NCBI GenBank assembly: GCA_016931225.1
Contig: JAFGFE010000006.1
Span: forward strand, 1-64,000
Reading direction: 5' to 3'
Source: Candidatus Zymogenaceae bacterium
GTDB taxonomy: Bacteria > Desulfobacterota > Zymogenia > Zymogenales > Zymogenaceae
Length of the DNA stretch: 64,000 nucleotides
Shown here: piece by piece, positions 9,379 to 18,982 of the stretch
How the letters are laid out: each line of letters opens with the position of its first letter
Position numbering within the stretch: position 1 is the first letter of the stretch
The notes under the pieces: model-generated
The model's database searches: none
Told to the model about the DNA's origin: nothing
The model's input: the letters and a program-made list of their open reading frames with translations, nothing else
Program-made: the position numbers and the translations under genes

Positions 9379-10776
9379 TCAAAATACGATCCCACCCGCC
9401 CGTCGGTTCTCCTCCAATACCCCCAGCACCTCCTGTTCGGGATATATGGAGAACAGGATAATCCCGAAAATGCACACGATACCCACCACCGGGCCGGTCA
9501 GCTGAATACCCATGGATTGCGCCGCGTCCTTGCCGAACTCGGTCAACAAAAAACCGAGGACCAGGGTGGAAAGTCCGAGATTCACCTTGTGGAGCAATCC
9601 CTGGGCGCCGAAATACATCGCCTCCCTGTTTGTGCCGGTTTTAATCGAGTCATATTCGGCGATATCCGCGAGTATGGCGTTCGGGAGCAGCAACAGGGCG
9701 GCCACAGGGATGCCGAACAAACCAAATAAAACCAGTGCTTGAGTGGTCTTCGGCACCGGGATGGCGTCCGATCCCAGAAAGTAGAGCGTAAATCCGCATA
9801 TGAGAAAAAGTATCAGGCCCGTGATCATGATATGTTTTTTGAGCATCTTCCGTGAGAGGAGGTTGAGAATCGGGAAAAAGACGAATGCAACCCCCATAAC
9901 CATTCCGTACGCCGCGCTCGTAAAGGATTCGGGTTTTCCCAGAAGCACGGTCACATAGTAGATCGTCGACTGGAAAACGATATTGAACGCAAACCAGAGG
10001 CAAATCGTCCCGAACAAGTACGGCATAAAGGGCTTGTTGGCAAAAGTCAGCTTGAGGGATTCGATGAGCCCTATTTTTGATGGAGTGGAGATTGTGTATC
10101 GCTCCTCATCGAGAGTGATGAGGGGAAGGTATAACGCAACCAAAGCGATCAATCCAAAGACGAGGATCGTCACCTGGAGTGCTCGGCCCTTATCCATGCC
10201 CCATCCCTCAAACAGGTCCCACAGGGCGAATCCGCCGATCATCACAATCACCAGGGCGATCATTCTAAATCCCGCCTGCATGGATGCGATGTTGATCCGC
10301 TCGTTTTTTGTGTGAGACAGCTCCGGCAGCAACGCACACCACGGCACCACGTAGATGGTGAGGAAAAATAGGAGCAGACTCAGGATAACGATCATCCAGA
10401 CGGCGTTCAGCGTTCCCGCCTCGGGCGACGGTGGAAAAAACAGCATCACCAACAACACGACCAGGGGGAGGCCTCCGTAGAGCAAAAACATTTTCCGCCT
10501 GCCCAGGGGGGATTCGTTTCCGTCGCTCCATGAAGCCACGAGGGGATTCGCCGCCGCATCCACCACTCGGGCGAGAATCGTCGCGAGTCCGATCACCGTG
10601 AGAAATCCCAGGAATGTCCGGTTGGATATCAGCTCCGTCATTCCGGACTCCGCCGGGGGGAGATAGAAATAGAGCATGAAGGTAATCCAAATTCGATCAA
10701 CCATGGTCCAACCCAAATTGCCGCTGGCATAGAGCAGTTGACCCTTCAGTGGAAATGTCTCCGGCCGATTATTCAT
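9379..10776 (-). CDS. GPH-family sugar:cation symporter (MFS), second tandem copy
   Basis: About 465 residues, strongly similar throughout to the neighbouring 7887-9287 transporter (shared GQLLYASGNLGWTMVDR opening, SWSDGNESPLGRRK loop and ADIAEYDSIKTGTNREAMYFG). I start it at the ATG at 10776, where similarity with the paralogue begins and a GGGGA ribosome site is present. An upstream in-frame start at 10854 would add 26 arginine-rich residues with no counterpart. Twelve membrane helices are expected. It is transcribed ahead of the first copy with a gap of about 90 bases, so the two may be one transcript or separately regulated. Confidence 0.9.
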   Translation of the reverse strand: MNNRPETFPLKGQLLYASGNLGWTMVDRIWITFMLYFYLPPAESGMTELISNRTFLGFLTVIGLATILARVVDAAANPLVASWSDGNESPLGRRKMFLLYGGLPLVVLLVMLFFPPSPEAGTLNAVWMIVILSLLLFFLTIYVVPWCALLPELSHTKNERINIASMQAGFRMIALVIVMIGGFALWDLFEGWGMDKGRALQVTILVFGLIALVALYLPLITLDEERYTISTPSKIGLIESLKLTFANKPFMPYLFGTICLWFAFNIVFQSTIYYVTVLLGKPESFTSAAYGMVMGVAFVFFPILNLLSRKMLKKHIMITGLILFLICGFTLYFLGSDAIPVPKTTQALVLFGLFGIPVAALLLLPNAILADIAEYDSIKTGTNREAMYFGAQGLLHKVNLGLSTLVLGFLLTEFGKDAAQSMGIQLTGPVVGIVCIFGIILFSIYPEQEVLGVLEENRRAGGIVF

Positions 10777-11097
10777 AGCGCTTCCCCGCTCCCCGTCTAT
10801 TGATTCAACTTTCCCGCCGGTTCGGCGCCGAACCGCTCCGACCGGATCTCTCAATTATCATAGCATCATAAGAAGGTAAACCAAACCCTCGCCGTTGTCA
10901 AGGCCAATTCTTCCGCACACCGGATGAGTAAACAAACATACCCCCCCCAAGACATATATAAGAGTGAAGAAAGTACAGGCGACGCGCATACCGGAAAATA
11001 GATGCGGCCGTTCGTCATACACGGAGGACAATATCTTGACCGCGTTCCTGAATTGTGTTATGAATGCTCACAATTCCATCCATGTACGGAAAAGACC
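10777..11097. other. Divergent intergenic region between sugar transporter and cysS
   Basis: About 320 bases holding the outward-facing control regions of the minus-strand GPH transporter and plus-strand cysS. The cysS promoter candidate is at 11036-11064. No convincing small gene, T-box motif or RNA gene was seen. Confidence 0.5.
11036..11064 (+). promoter_or_regulatory. Sigma-70-type promoter candidate for cysS
   Basis: TTGACC and TATGAA are separated by exactly 17 bases, ending 33 bases before the chosen cysS ATG. The arrangement also supports starting cysS at 11098, since the longer frame from 11002 would contain the promoter. Confidence 0.55.
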
Positions 11098-12555
11098 ATG
11101 ACACTCACCATCTACAATACCCTGACCGGGAAGAAAGAATCATTCGAACCGCTTGAGCCGAAGAGGATCAGGATGTACAAATGCGGGATCACCGCCTACG
11201 ACTTCTCACACATCGGCCATGCCCGATCGGAAGTGGTGTTCGACGTGGTGTACCGCTATCTGAAGTATAAACAGTTCGACGTCACCTACGTGCGCAATTT
11301 CACCGACATAGATGATAAAATCATCAATCGGGCAAGCGAATCGGGAATATCCACTAAAGAATTGTCCGAGCGATTCATCGAAGAATACCATCGGGATATG
11401 GACGCCCTGGGGCTTCTCAGACCCGACCACGAGCCGAAAGCCACCGAGTCCATTCACTGGATGATCGATCTCATCACGAAGCTTATGGAGAAGGGATATG
11501 CCTATCAGGCGGGAAACGACGTGATGTATTCGGTAAAAAAATTCACGGAATACGGGAAGCTCTCCGGGAGAAACCTGGACGACATGATTGCCGGCGCGCG
11601 AATCGACGTGGACGAGAAAAAGGAAAACCCGCTTGATTTCGTGCTCTGGAAAGGGGTCAAACCGGGCGAGCCGTCGTGGGACAGCCCCTGGGGTGCGGGA
11701 AGGCCGGGCTGGCACATCGAATGCTCCGCCATGAGCAGCGGCATCCTGGGCGAGACGATCGATATCCACGGCGGTGGAAAGGACCTGGTATTCCCTCACC
11801 ATGAAAACGAGATCGCCCAGTCCGAGGCCGCCAGCGGAAAACCCTTCGTCCGCTACTGGATGCACAACGGCTTTGTGAACATAGACCAGGAAAAAATGAG
11901 CAAATCCCTGGGCAATTTCAAGACGATTCGGGATATCCTTGAGCGTTATCACCCGGAAGTGCTTCGTTTTTTCCTGATATCAAGCCACTACCGAAGCCCC
12001 ATCGACTTCTCCGACAAGAACCTTCACGACGCCCAGGAGGCCCTGGATCGTCTGTACGCCATGAAGGAGCGGATACTATCGATCTTCGAAGGCGACACGA
12101 ACGGCGGCGACGGCATCCCTGAGGAGTTGACCCAAGCGCCTGCGCAGTTCATCGAGGAGTTCACCGAATCGATGGACGACGACTTCAACACCGCACGGTC
12201 ACTGGGTAGGCTTTTCGATCTCGTCCATATCCTCAATCGTCTGCTTGACGAACTGCCGAACCCGGGGGCGGAGGCAAAGGAGGCCCTGAAAAACGCCTGG
12301 GAGCTCATACAACCGGCCCTCGACGTCTTCGGAATCCTCGATAGAGCCCCGGCCCAATACTTCGATGAGGTGAAAGGCCGGAAGCTTTCGGACATGGATA
12401 TCGATGCCGGCGAAATAGAAAAGCTCATCCAGCAGAGGGCCGATGCGAGGTTCCAAAAGGACTTCGCCACGGCGGACCGGATCAGGGATGAGCTTACCGA
12501 GCGTGGCATCATCCTGGAAGACGGCCCCGACGGGACGACCTGGAAGGCGAAATGA
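11098..12555 (+). CDS. cysS: Cysteine--tRNA ligase
   Basis: A 485-residue class I aminoacyl-tRNA synthetase. The zinc-binding Cys and KxCGITAYD segment near residue 20, the HIGH motif in FSHIGHARS, the zinc-site block WHIECSAMS with HHENEIAQSEA, and the KMSKS loop in EKMSKSLGNF are all present. It charges tRNA-Cys in the cytosol. The usual family motif is CGPTVYD; here it reads CGITAYD, a conservative change. Start at 11098 fits the family N-terminus (MTLTIYNTLTGKKE) and the upstream promoter. A nitrilase-family gene follows after 23 bases, so they are probably cotranscribed. Confidence 0.97.
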   Translation: MTLTIYNTLTGKKESFEPLEPKRIRMYKCGITAYDFSHIGHARSEVVFDVVYRYLKYKQFDVTYVRNFTDIDDKIINRASESGISTKELSERFIEEYHRDMDALGLLRPDHEPKATESIHWMIDLITKLMEKGYAYQAGNDVMYSVKKFTEYGKLSGRNLDDMIAGARIDVDEKKENPLDFVLWKGVKPGEPSWDSPWGAGRPGWHIECSAMSSGILGETIDIHGGGKDLVFPHHENEIAQSEAASGKPFVRYWMHNGFVNIDQEKMSKSLGNFKTIRDILERYHPEVLRFFLISSHYRSPIDFSDKNLHDAQEALDRLYAMKERILSIFEGDTNGGDGIPEELTQAPAQFIEEFTESMDDDFNTARSLGRLFDLVHILNRLLDELPNPGAEAKEALKNAWELIQPALDVFGILDRAPAQYFDEVKGRKLSDMDIDAGEIEKLIQQRADARFQKDFATADRIRDELTERGIILEDGPDGTTWKAK

Positions 12556-12578
12556 GGAACCAATAGAGGCGGCGCGAC

Positions 12579-13586
12579 ATGCCCGAGAAGAAAAAAGACA
12601 TCGGCACTGCAACGTCAACTCGCGGGAAAAAGCTGCTCGTGGCGGCGGTGCAGATGGAGTCCGTGAACGACTCGATTCACACAAACCTCTCCCGTGCCGC
12701 CCATTTCGTGGAGGACGCCGCCAGCCTGGGTGCACGGCTCATCCTCCTGCCGGAGTTTTTCTCCACCGGATACTCGTACACCCCGGACATCTGGTACTCC
12801 GCCGAGACCATCGACGGCCCCACCGTCAGATGGCTTAAGCAACGATCGAGTGATTTGTCGGTGTGGATCGGCGGCTGTTTCCTGGAGGCGGACGGCCGCC
12901 ACTTCTACAACACATTCGTTCTGACCGACCCCGACGGGAACGTGGCGGGCACGGTCAGAAAACAAACGCCCGCGTCTTTCGAAAACCACTTCTTCCGGGG
13001 TGTGCGTAATGATCACGTGATCGAGACGGACCTGGGAATCGTTGGTGTGGGAATCTGCTATGAGAATCAACGCTCATTCACACTAAAGGACCTCTTTTCA
13101 CAGAAGGCGGATATCGTCCTCATGCCCCACTCAGCGCCGATCAGCTCCGTGGGGCTTTTCACGCCTCATGGAACGGTGAATCGGAGCATCGATGATATGA
13201 AGCGTCTGCCCGCCCATTACGCCCGGGCTCTGGGAGTCCCGGTGGTTTACTGCAACAAGCGGGGAATCTTTTCCTCCCGGCTTCCCTGGACCTTCGGCAT
13301 GCGGGAGACGTCGCGCTTTCCGGGCCTTTCCGCCATCGCCGATTCCGATGGCGTCGTTATTGAACAGATGGCCGACGGCGAGGGGATCATCATCGGCGAG
13401 GTGATCCTGGACCCGAGCCTGAAGTCGAAAACGCCGCCGAAGACGGGACGTATCTGGATTTTCCGTCCGTACCTCCTCTTGTTTCTGATTGAGCTGACCG
13501 GCTGTCTCGGTCGCATTCGGTACGCATTGAGCGTCCGCCGCAAGAGGCTCGCACGGCGTGTTTCAGGATTGAACAAAAAAGGATAA
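12579..13586 (+). CDS. Carbon-nitrogen hydrolase (nitrilase superfamily)
   Basis: A 335-residue protein with the Glu-Lys-Cys triad of the nitrilase superfamily: LLPEFFSTGY (Glu), TVRKQTPASFE (Lys) and VGVGICYENQRS (Cys). These enzymes hydrolyse or condense amides such as N-carbamoyl amino acids, omega-amidates or nitriles. After the catalytic domain there is a hydrophobic segment, YLLLFLIELTGCLGRI, followed by an Arg/Lys-rich tail, which could tether the protein to the inner face of the membrane; this is not typical for the family. The ATG follows a GAGG ribosome site. Substrate unknown. Confidence 0.85.
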   Translation: MPEKKKDIGTATSTRGKKLLVAAVQMESVNDSIHTNLSRAAHFVEDAASLGARLILLPEFFSTGYSYTPDIWYSAETIDGPTVRWLKQRSSDLSVWIGGCFLEADGRHFYNTFVLTDPDGNVAGTVRKQTPASFENHFFRGVRNDHVIETDLGIVGVGICYENQRSFTLKDLFSQKADIVLMPHSAPISSVGLFTPHGTVNRSIDDMKRLPAHYARALGVPVVYCNKRGIFSSRLPWTFGMRETSRFPGLSAIADSDGVVIEQMADGEGIIIGEVILDPSLKSKTPPKTGRIWIFRPYLLLFLIELTGCLGRIRYALSVRRKRLARRVSGLNKKG

Positions 13587-13627
13587 CCGTGTAATCACTT
13601 CATACCGCACCGAAGAAAGGCACACAG

Positions 13628-14407
13628 ATGAACTATCGATATGTGATCAGCGAAACCCGGGGGCCGGTCGGCTGGCTCATCTTCAATCGCCCCGAACTTC
13701 TCAACGCCCTGTGCACGAAAATGGCCGAAGAGGCCATCAGCGTGTTGACCTCACATCTCGAGGACGACACGGTCAAGGTGATCGTCATTACCGGCGAGGG
13801 GAAGGCCTTCACCGCCGGTGCCGATGTATTGGAGGTCTCGGGTGACCCAAACCCGAGAAAGCGCATCGAAATCCTCGCCACCATCGCCCACCGGGCCATC
13901 GCAGAGATTAGACAATCTCCCAAACCGGTCATCGCGGCCGTCAACCGCCAGGCCGCCGGATACGGCGCGGCCCTTGCCTTGGCGTGCGACATTCGCGTTG
14001 CCACACAACGGGTAAAGCTCAGATACGCATATTCCAGCATCGGCCTGACCGGCGACGGCGGGATAAACTTCAGCCTGCCGAGGATGGTCGGCCTTTCCCG
14101 TGCGCTGGAGGCGGCGCTGCTGGCCGATGATCTGACGGAAGACGATCTTGTTCGGGCGGGACTGGTGACCCGGTTCTTTCCCGAGGAGACGTTTCGCGAG
14201 GAGACCCAGAAGGCGGCCGAACAGGTGGCGAGGATTCCGGTGTCGGTCTCGGGCGCGATCAAGCGGATGATGTACGGCTCATTCGGAACGGATCTCCTCG
14301 TTCACCTGGCCACCGAACACGCCCACTTGGCGGAAGCCGCCTCCCGGCCGGAATTCATGGAAATGCTCTCACACCTTCTGTCGTCATTCCAGGCGAAAAC
14401 CACATAG
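13628..14407 (+). CDS. Enoyl-CoA hydratase/isomerase family protein
   Basis: A 259-residue crotonase-fold protein. The two oxyanion-hole regions are visible as KAFTAGADVLEV (about residues 59-70) and AAVNRQAAGYGAALALACDI. The segment SSIGLTGDGGINFSLPRMVG occupies the place of the catalytic loop; one acidic residue is Asp, so the precise reaction (hydration, isomerisation or other) is uncertain. It acts on acyl-CoA thioesters in the cytosol. It is downstream of the nitrilase-family gene by 41 bases and is followed by a good terminator, so it is the last gene of the cysS transcript. Confidence 0.88.
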   Translation: MNYRYVISETRGPVGWLIFNRPELLNALCTKMAEEAISVLTSHLEDDTVKVIVITGEGKAFTAGADVLEVSGDPNPRKRIEILATIAHRAIAEIRQSPKPVIAAVNRQAAGYGAALALACDIRVATQRVKLRYAYSSIGLTGDGGINFSLPRMVGLSRALEAALLADDLTEDDLVRAGLVTRFFPEETFREETQKAAEQVARIPVSVSGAIKRMMYGSFGTDLLVHLATEHAHLAEAASRPEFMEMLSHLLSSFQAKTT

Positions 14408-14459
14408 CATCATCGGAAAGCTCTTTTTTTATCCGGCTTTCGATTGGCCGATTTCTCTC

Positions 14460-14496
14460 AAACGGCGATATCTCTCCGGTATCGCCGTTTGTTTTT
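14460..14496 (+). terminator. Rho-independent terminator after the crotonase gene
   Basis: An 11-base-pair perfect stem (AAACGGCGATA with TATCGCCGTTT) with a 9-base loop is followed by GTTTTT. It closes the cysS-nitrilase-crotonase unit ahead of the uvrB promoter. Confidence 0.85.
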
Positions 14497-14525
14497 CGTT
14501 TCCCATATTGTGATTCATCGATGTC

Positions 14526-14553
14526 TTGCCAACCCGTATCAATCTGGTATAAT
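14526..14553 (+). promoter_or_regulatory. Sigma-70-type promoter candidate for uvrB
   Basis: TTGCCA and a perfect TATAAT are separated by 16 bases, 35 bases upstream of the uvrB ATG. No LexA-like box was recognised next to it, so SOS control is not evident. Confidence 0.65.
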
Positions 14554-14588
14554 GTTAATTTGCCTTCCATAAATTACGTAGGGGATTC

Positions 14589-16643
14589 ATGTCCACCGGC
14601 GCCACACGAAACAGACGAAATCGGGGCGACCATGTTTTTGACATGGTCACGGAATTCATGCCCAAGGGGGACCAGCCCAGGGCCATCGACGAACTGACCA
14701 ACGGACTCATCAGGGGAGACAAGCACCAGGTACTGCTGGGCGTGACCGGCTCGGGAAAAACCTTTTCCATAGCCAACGTCATTAAAAACGTCGGCCGTCC
14801 CTCACTGATCATCGCCCCAAATAAGACCCTGGCGGCCCAGCTCTACGCCGAATTCAAGGAACTCTTTCCCCACAACGCCGTGGAGTATTTTGTCAGCTAT
14901 TACGACTACTACCAGCCCGAAGCGTACATCCCCCGTACCGACACGTTCATCGAAAAAGACACTTCCATCAACGAGGAGATCGACAAGCTTCGTCACTCCG
15001 CCACCCACTCGCTCTTGGCCCGGGACGATGTCATCATCGTGGCATCGGTATCGTGCATCTACGGCCTGGGATCTCCCGATACATACGCCGGCATGGTCAT
15101 TCCGATCATCGCGGGCGAGGTGCTCTTCCGGGACGACCTGCTGCTCCGGCTGGTGGAGAGCCAATACGATCGAAACGACATCGATTTCTCCCGGGGAACG
15201 TTTCGCGTCCGGGGGGATACGGTGGAGATATTCCCCACCTACGAGGACGACCGGGCGATTCGCGTGGAATACTGGGGGGATGTGGTGGAGACGATCAAGT
15301 ATATCGATCCGCTCAGGGGGACGGTTCTGGAGGAGCTTGGTGAAGTGTATCTCTATCCGGGCAGTCACTACGTAACGCCCCGAGAGCGGCTTTTGGTCGC
15401 CATAGAAAACATCAAGACCGAGCTTGTGGATCGCATTCAATTCTTTCGCGACTCCAACAAGCTGGTGGAGGCCCAGCGGATTGAAGAGCGAACCGGGTTC
15501 GACCTCGAGATGCTCCGGGAAATGGGATACTGCCAGGGCATCGAGAACTACTCGAGACTTCTCACCGGCAGAAATCCGGGGGACCCCCCGCCGGTCCTCT
15601 TGGATTATTTTCCCGACGACTGGCTCCTCATCATCGACGAATCTCACATCACCGTGCCGCAGATAGGCGGCATGTATCGGGGGGATCGCTCCCGCAAGAC
15701 TACGCTGGTCGAATACGGATTTCGCCTTCCCTCCGCCCTGGACAACCGCCCACTCAGCTTCGAGGAATTTGAGGGGATGACCAACCAGGTCGTCTACGTC
15801 TCGGCGACGCCCGCGGACTTTGAGATGGAAAAGACCGGCGGCGTGGTCGTGGAGCAGATCATTCGACCCACGGGACTGAAGGATCCGGTTATCGACATCA
15901 GACCGGCGATGCACCAGGTGGACACCCTGCACGACCTGATCCGGGAGCGTGTGGATCGCGGGGAACGGGTGCTTGTGACCACCCTGACCAAGCGCATGGC
16001 CGAGGAGTTGACGACCTATTACCAAGAGCTGGGAATCAAGACGAGGTATCTCCACTCGGAGGTGGAGACTTTAGAAAGAATGGAAATCATCAGGGATTTA
16101 CGCCTGGGAAGCTTTGACGTTCTGGTAGGCATCAACCTTTTGCGGGAGGGTCTGGACATACCGGAAGTATCACTGGTGGCGATCCTTGATGCGGACAAGG
16201 AGGGCTTCCTGCGCTCCACCCGGTCGTTGATCCAAACCAGCGGTCGCACGGCCCGAAACGTCAACGGCACGGTCATCCTCTTCGCCGACAAGATCACCGA
16301 CTCCATGCAGGCGGCCATCGACGAGACGACCCGTCGCCGATCCATCCAGGAGGCATACAACACAGAACACCACATTACCCCGGAATCGATTCAGAAGGGT
16401 ATCAGCAACGTCCTTCACTCCATATATGAAAGAGATTACGTGACCGTCCCAGCCCAAATCGCCGAAGGCAAGGAGGGAGAGGAGATCCTTTTCAAATCCC
16501 CTGCGGAGGTCAAGCGGTATATCCAAAAGCTCAAGACCAGGATGCGACAGGCCGCCCGCGACCTCGATTTCGAAACTGCGGCGATACTCAGGGACAAGGT
16601 CCTGGAAATCGAACGCCGGGAACTTGGAGTGTATCGACAGTAA
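14589..16643 (+). CDS. uvrB: Excinuclease ABC subunit B
   Basis: A 684-residue UvrB, the helicase-like damage-verification subunit of nucleotide excision repair. Walker A is [12 protein letters not shown], the beta-hairpin region that clamps DNA is [15 protein letters not shown], the DEAD-like box is [13 protein letters not shown], and helicase motif VI falls in [15 protein letters not shown]-terminal UVR domain (about residues 640-675, [19 protein letters not shown]) binds UvrC. Length is typical. The N-terminus carries about 15 extra basic residues before the usual opening. uvrC lies 2.8 kb downstream but in a separate unit. Confidence 0.98.
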   Translation: MSTGATRNRRNRGDHVFDMVTEFMPKGDQPRAIDELTNGLIRGDKHQVLLGVTGSGKTFSIANVIKNVGRPSLIIAPNKTLAAQLYAEFKELFPHNAVEYFVSYYDYYQPEAYIPRTDTFIEKDTSINEEIDKLRHSATHSLLARDDVIIVASVSCIYGLGSPDTYAGMVIPIIAGEVLFRDDLLLRLVESQYDRNDIDFSRGTFRVRGDTVEIFPTYEDDRAIRVEYWGDVVETIKYIDPLRGTVLEELGEVYLYPGSHYVTPRERLLVAIENIKTELVDRIQFFRDSNKLVEAQRIEERTGFDLEMLREMGYCQGIENYSRLLTGRNPGDPPPVLLDYFPDDWLLIIDESHITVPQIGGMYRGDRSRKTTLVEYGFRLPSALDNRPLSFEEFEGMTNQVVYVSATPADFEMEKTGGVVVEQIIRPTGLKDPVIDIRPAMHQVDTLHDLIRERVDRGERVLVTTLTKRMAEELTTYYQELGIKTRYLHSEVETLERMEIIRDLRLGSFDVLVGINLLREGLDIPEVSLVAILDADKEGFLRSTRSLIQTSGRTARNVNGTVILFADKITDSMQAAIDETTRRRSIQEAYNTEHHITPESIQKGISNVLHSIYERDYVTVPAQIAEGKEGEEILFKSPAEVKRYIQKLKTRMRQAARDLDFETAAILRDKVLEIERRELGVYRQ

Positions 16644-16782
16644 TGTACATTACCGTCACGAAAACCGGGACCCAATGATTCCAACACGCACGCCGTTCGT
16701 GACGTGGGCCTTTTAAAAAAACGACCGGGACGGCTTACCTCCATTGGGATCGATGCCGCCGCCGTTTGTTTATAAAAGAAAG

Positions 16783-16807
16783 AGCCGGCACAATACGCCG
16801 GCTTTTA
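16783..16807. terminator. Probable bidirectional terminator between uvrB and the FecR-domain gene
   Basis: A seven-base-pair stem AGCCGGC/GCCGGCT with a seven-base loop is followed by TTTTA on the plus strand and by a CTTTCTTTT tract on the minus strand. It lies between convergent genes. A second, looser inverted repeat (CGTCACGAA 16654-16662 with TTCGTGACG 16696-16704) is nearer to uvrB. Confidence 0.65.
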
Positions 16808-16885
16808 TGCGAGAGTCGGAAAATCGATTATTACGACCCGATTCACTATGGGTGAACGGAGCCGTGACGTCTTATTATCCGTGGA

Positions 16886-17761
16886 CTATTTGAATATTTT
16901 CTTTACGCCCTTTATCGCCTTTTCACCACCGGATTTCAGGACATCGGCCCCGTCGGACGCACCATCCCCGATTTTCTCCACCCCTCCCTCGACTCCGTCG
17001 ACCACCTTCTCCCCGCTGTCCTCCAGGTATCTCCCTCCCTTTTTCAACAGCTCCTTCGCCCGCTCGCTGTTCAGGGTCATCTCCCGCTGGAAGCGGTCGA
17101 TCACATCCTTTGTCAGCTTCTGAGGTGATCCTGGGAGCACGCCCGTGATGGCGGATAATCCCTCGTTCGCGGCGACCAGAATGGGCTCCATCCCCTTCGC
17201 CCCTTTCTCTTTGGATTCCACCGCCACCGTGCCGTCGAGGCATATCAAATCGGTTCGCTGGGCCTCTTTGTCATGCACCACACCGAAGTCGGTCCCCCGG
17301 ACGCCGATCGTGACGTTTTCCGTCTCCACCTCGAAAAGACCCGCCTCTTCCGGACGGGACACCACCAGCGCCCGCACCCTACCGAACACCAGCTCCAATC
17401 GGGTGGTGTCCTTCCTGGTCATCTCCACCATCCCCATTTCACGAATCACCACGTGGCTGTTGGGGCCGATCAGGAGCACGCTCCCGTCGGGAAGCTCAAG
17501 CTCCACCGAACCTTCGGCGTACGTCCGAAGCTCGTCGCCCTCGCTTACGGGAGTGCCCGCAACAAAGGGCGTCCAGGTATCGGAGCCTGCGGGGAGTATC
17601 TCAACGATCCCATCCTGATACAGCACGGAGGCCGAGGGATCGGACCCGCTCAAAGAGCAGTCGGTCGTGGCAACGGCGATGATCCCAATGAGAACAACAA
17701 CTCGAACGATCATAATCAGTGAGCGCTGTAATGGATGTCTCATAGTATAAAGTGTTTCCAT
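16886..17761 (-). CDS. FecR-domain exported protein
   Basis: About 291 residues. After a hydrophobic export segment (IMIVRVVVLIGIIAVATT) comes a FecR-like domain: VLYQDGIVEILPAGSDTW, EGDELRTYAEGSVELELPDG, and ENVTIGVRGTDFGV. The C-terminal third is amphipathic and rich in Gly, Asp and Lys, with a run of GVEGG/EKIGDGASDG elements that could be flexible. FecR domains outside iron uptake systems are common and may bind polymers or act as envelope scaffolds; no FecI sigma factor or TonB receptor is adjacent. The start is uncertain: a TTG at 17794 and ATGs at 17761 and 17743 are all in frame. Confidence 0.7.
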   Translation of the reverse strand: METLYTMRHPLQRSLIMIVRVVVLIGIIAVATTDCSLSGSDPSASVLYQDGIVEILPAGSDTWTPFVAGTPVSEGDELRTYAEGSVELELPDGSVLLIGPNSHVVIREMGMVEMTRKDTTRLELVFGRVRALVVSRPEEAGLFEVETENVTIGVRGTDFGVVHDKEAQRTDLICLDGTVAVESKEKGAKGMEPILVAANEGLSAITGVLPGSPQKLTKDVIDRFQREMTLNSERAKELLKKGGRYLEDSGEKVVDGVEGGVEKIGDGASDGADVLKSGGEKAIKGVKKIFK

Positions 17762-17882
17762 GTATCTCTGCTTTTCCGTTTGAACAAAAAACAAATTATT
17801 CTACCACAATCAGGGCTCTCATGAAATTTAAATATGAAGAAAAAAGCACATTTGTTAACACGGCACCTTCGACGCGGGAAGA

Positions 17883-18776
17883 TCATTCGTCGTGTGCATT
17901 CCCCGATTTCGCCAGGACCACCCCGATGCCGATGAGCGTGATGATCCCGCCCGCGACAACCACTGCGGTGACGGATTCATGGAGAATGAAATACGCGAGG
18001 ACCGTTGCGATCACCGGTTCTCCCAGTATTGTCACCGCCACGATCGTGGCCGTCACGTACCTGAGGGCCCAGTTGAACGAGGTATGGCCGATGAGCTGCG
18101 GGATGATCGCAAGGGCGGCAAGGAGGAGATATACCTTTCCCGAATATCCCCCCAGGGGGAGGTCCATGACCAGCGCAAAGGGTGCCACCGCCAGGGCCGC
18201 TACGGTATAGATAGGCGTGATGTACTCAAGCAGGCTCACATCCACCCGCACCCGGCGTCCCAAGAGCATGTACCCGCTCATGAGAAACGACCCGCCCAGG
18301 GCCAAGAGATCTCCGAGCAACGCCCGGTGCGACACCGAAAAATCCCCCCACCCGATAATCACCGCCCCCGCCACCGCCAGAACAATACCGATCACCTCAT
18401 GTCTTCCGGGGCGCTCCTTGAGCACAAAGTGAGACGCAAGCCCCACCCATATCGGGTTCATGCAGACGATCACCACGGAGCTTGCAACCGACGTGAGGTT
18501 GAGGGAGGCGATCCACAAGATGAAATGAAGTCCGAGCAAAATGCCGCCGATTCCCAGGATCAGGCCGTGTTTCTTCATGACCGTCCACAGCCGTCCGCGA
18601 AGCACCACCGTCCCGAGCGGAATGATGACCACAGCAGTCATGATAAGACGCCAGGCGGCGATGACAATCGGGTGTACGGGTCCCGACGATCCGATCAACT
18701 TGATAAAAATGGCTGCGAACGATACGGATATCAATCCGATGAGCAGAATCGGGATGGTGATCGGCGGTCTTTTCAT
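17883..18776 (-). CDS. EamA/DMT-family transporter
   Basis: About 297 residues with ten predicted hydrophobic helices in two EamA repeats. The first repeat begins ILLIGLISVSFAAIFIKL; the second covers GDLLALGGSFLMSGYMLLGRR to LAKSGN. Drug/metabolite-superfamily members export amino acids, nucleosides or other small metabolites; the substrate is not predictable. I prefer the ATG at 18776 because translation from the TTG at 18812 would only add a short hydrophilic extension. It is transcribed in the same direction as the FecR gene, with about 120 bases between. Confidence 0.85.
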   Translation of the reverse strand: MKRPPITIPILLIGLISVSFAAIFIKLIGSSGPVHPIVIAAWRLIMTAVVIIPLGTVVLRGRLWTVMKKHGLILGIGGILLGLHFILWIASLNLTSVASSVVIVCMNPIWVGLASHFVLKERPGRHEVIGIVLAVAGAVIIGWGDFSVSHRALLGDLLALGGSFLMSGYMLLGRRVRVDVSLLEYITPIYTVAALAVAPFALVMDLPLGGYSGKVYLLLAALAIIPQLIGHTSFNWALRYVTATIVAVTILGEPVIATVLAYFILHESVTAVVVAGGIITLIGIGVVLAKSGNAHDE

Positions 18777-18853
18777 TGCCGCAGTGTGGCACCGTGAGGT
18801 CTTTGCTGTCAAGAAAAAACCGCCGCCGCACCTCTTCGAACGATCCGTGTCTG

Positions 18854-18882
18854 TTGCGAAACGAAGGCTGCGGGATTATAAT
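18854..18882 (+). promoter_or_regulatory. Sigma-70-type promoter candidate for the RidA gene
   Basis: TTGCGA and a perfect TATAAT are spaced by 17 bases. A second TATAAT lies at 18912-18917 with a poorer -35. Either would give an untranslated leader of roughly 60-95 bases. Confidence 0.5.
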
Positions 18883-18982
18883 AGAACATGCATTCCTGAT
18901 GGGACTACATGTATAATGAAAATCGACTGCGGCGCTTTGTCCGCAGATTTTCCCCGTATACACGCTAAAAAAGGGGAGGACC

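Noticed and set aside
14802-16055. A 417-codon minus-strand frame opposite uvrB
   Set aside because: Shadow of uvrB codons without its own features.
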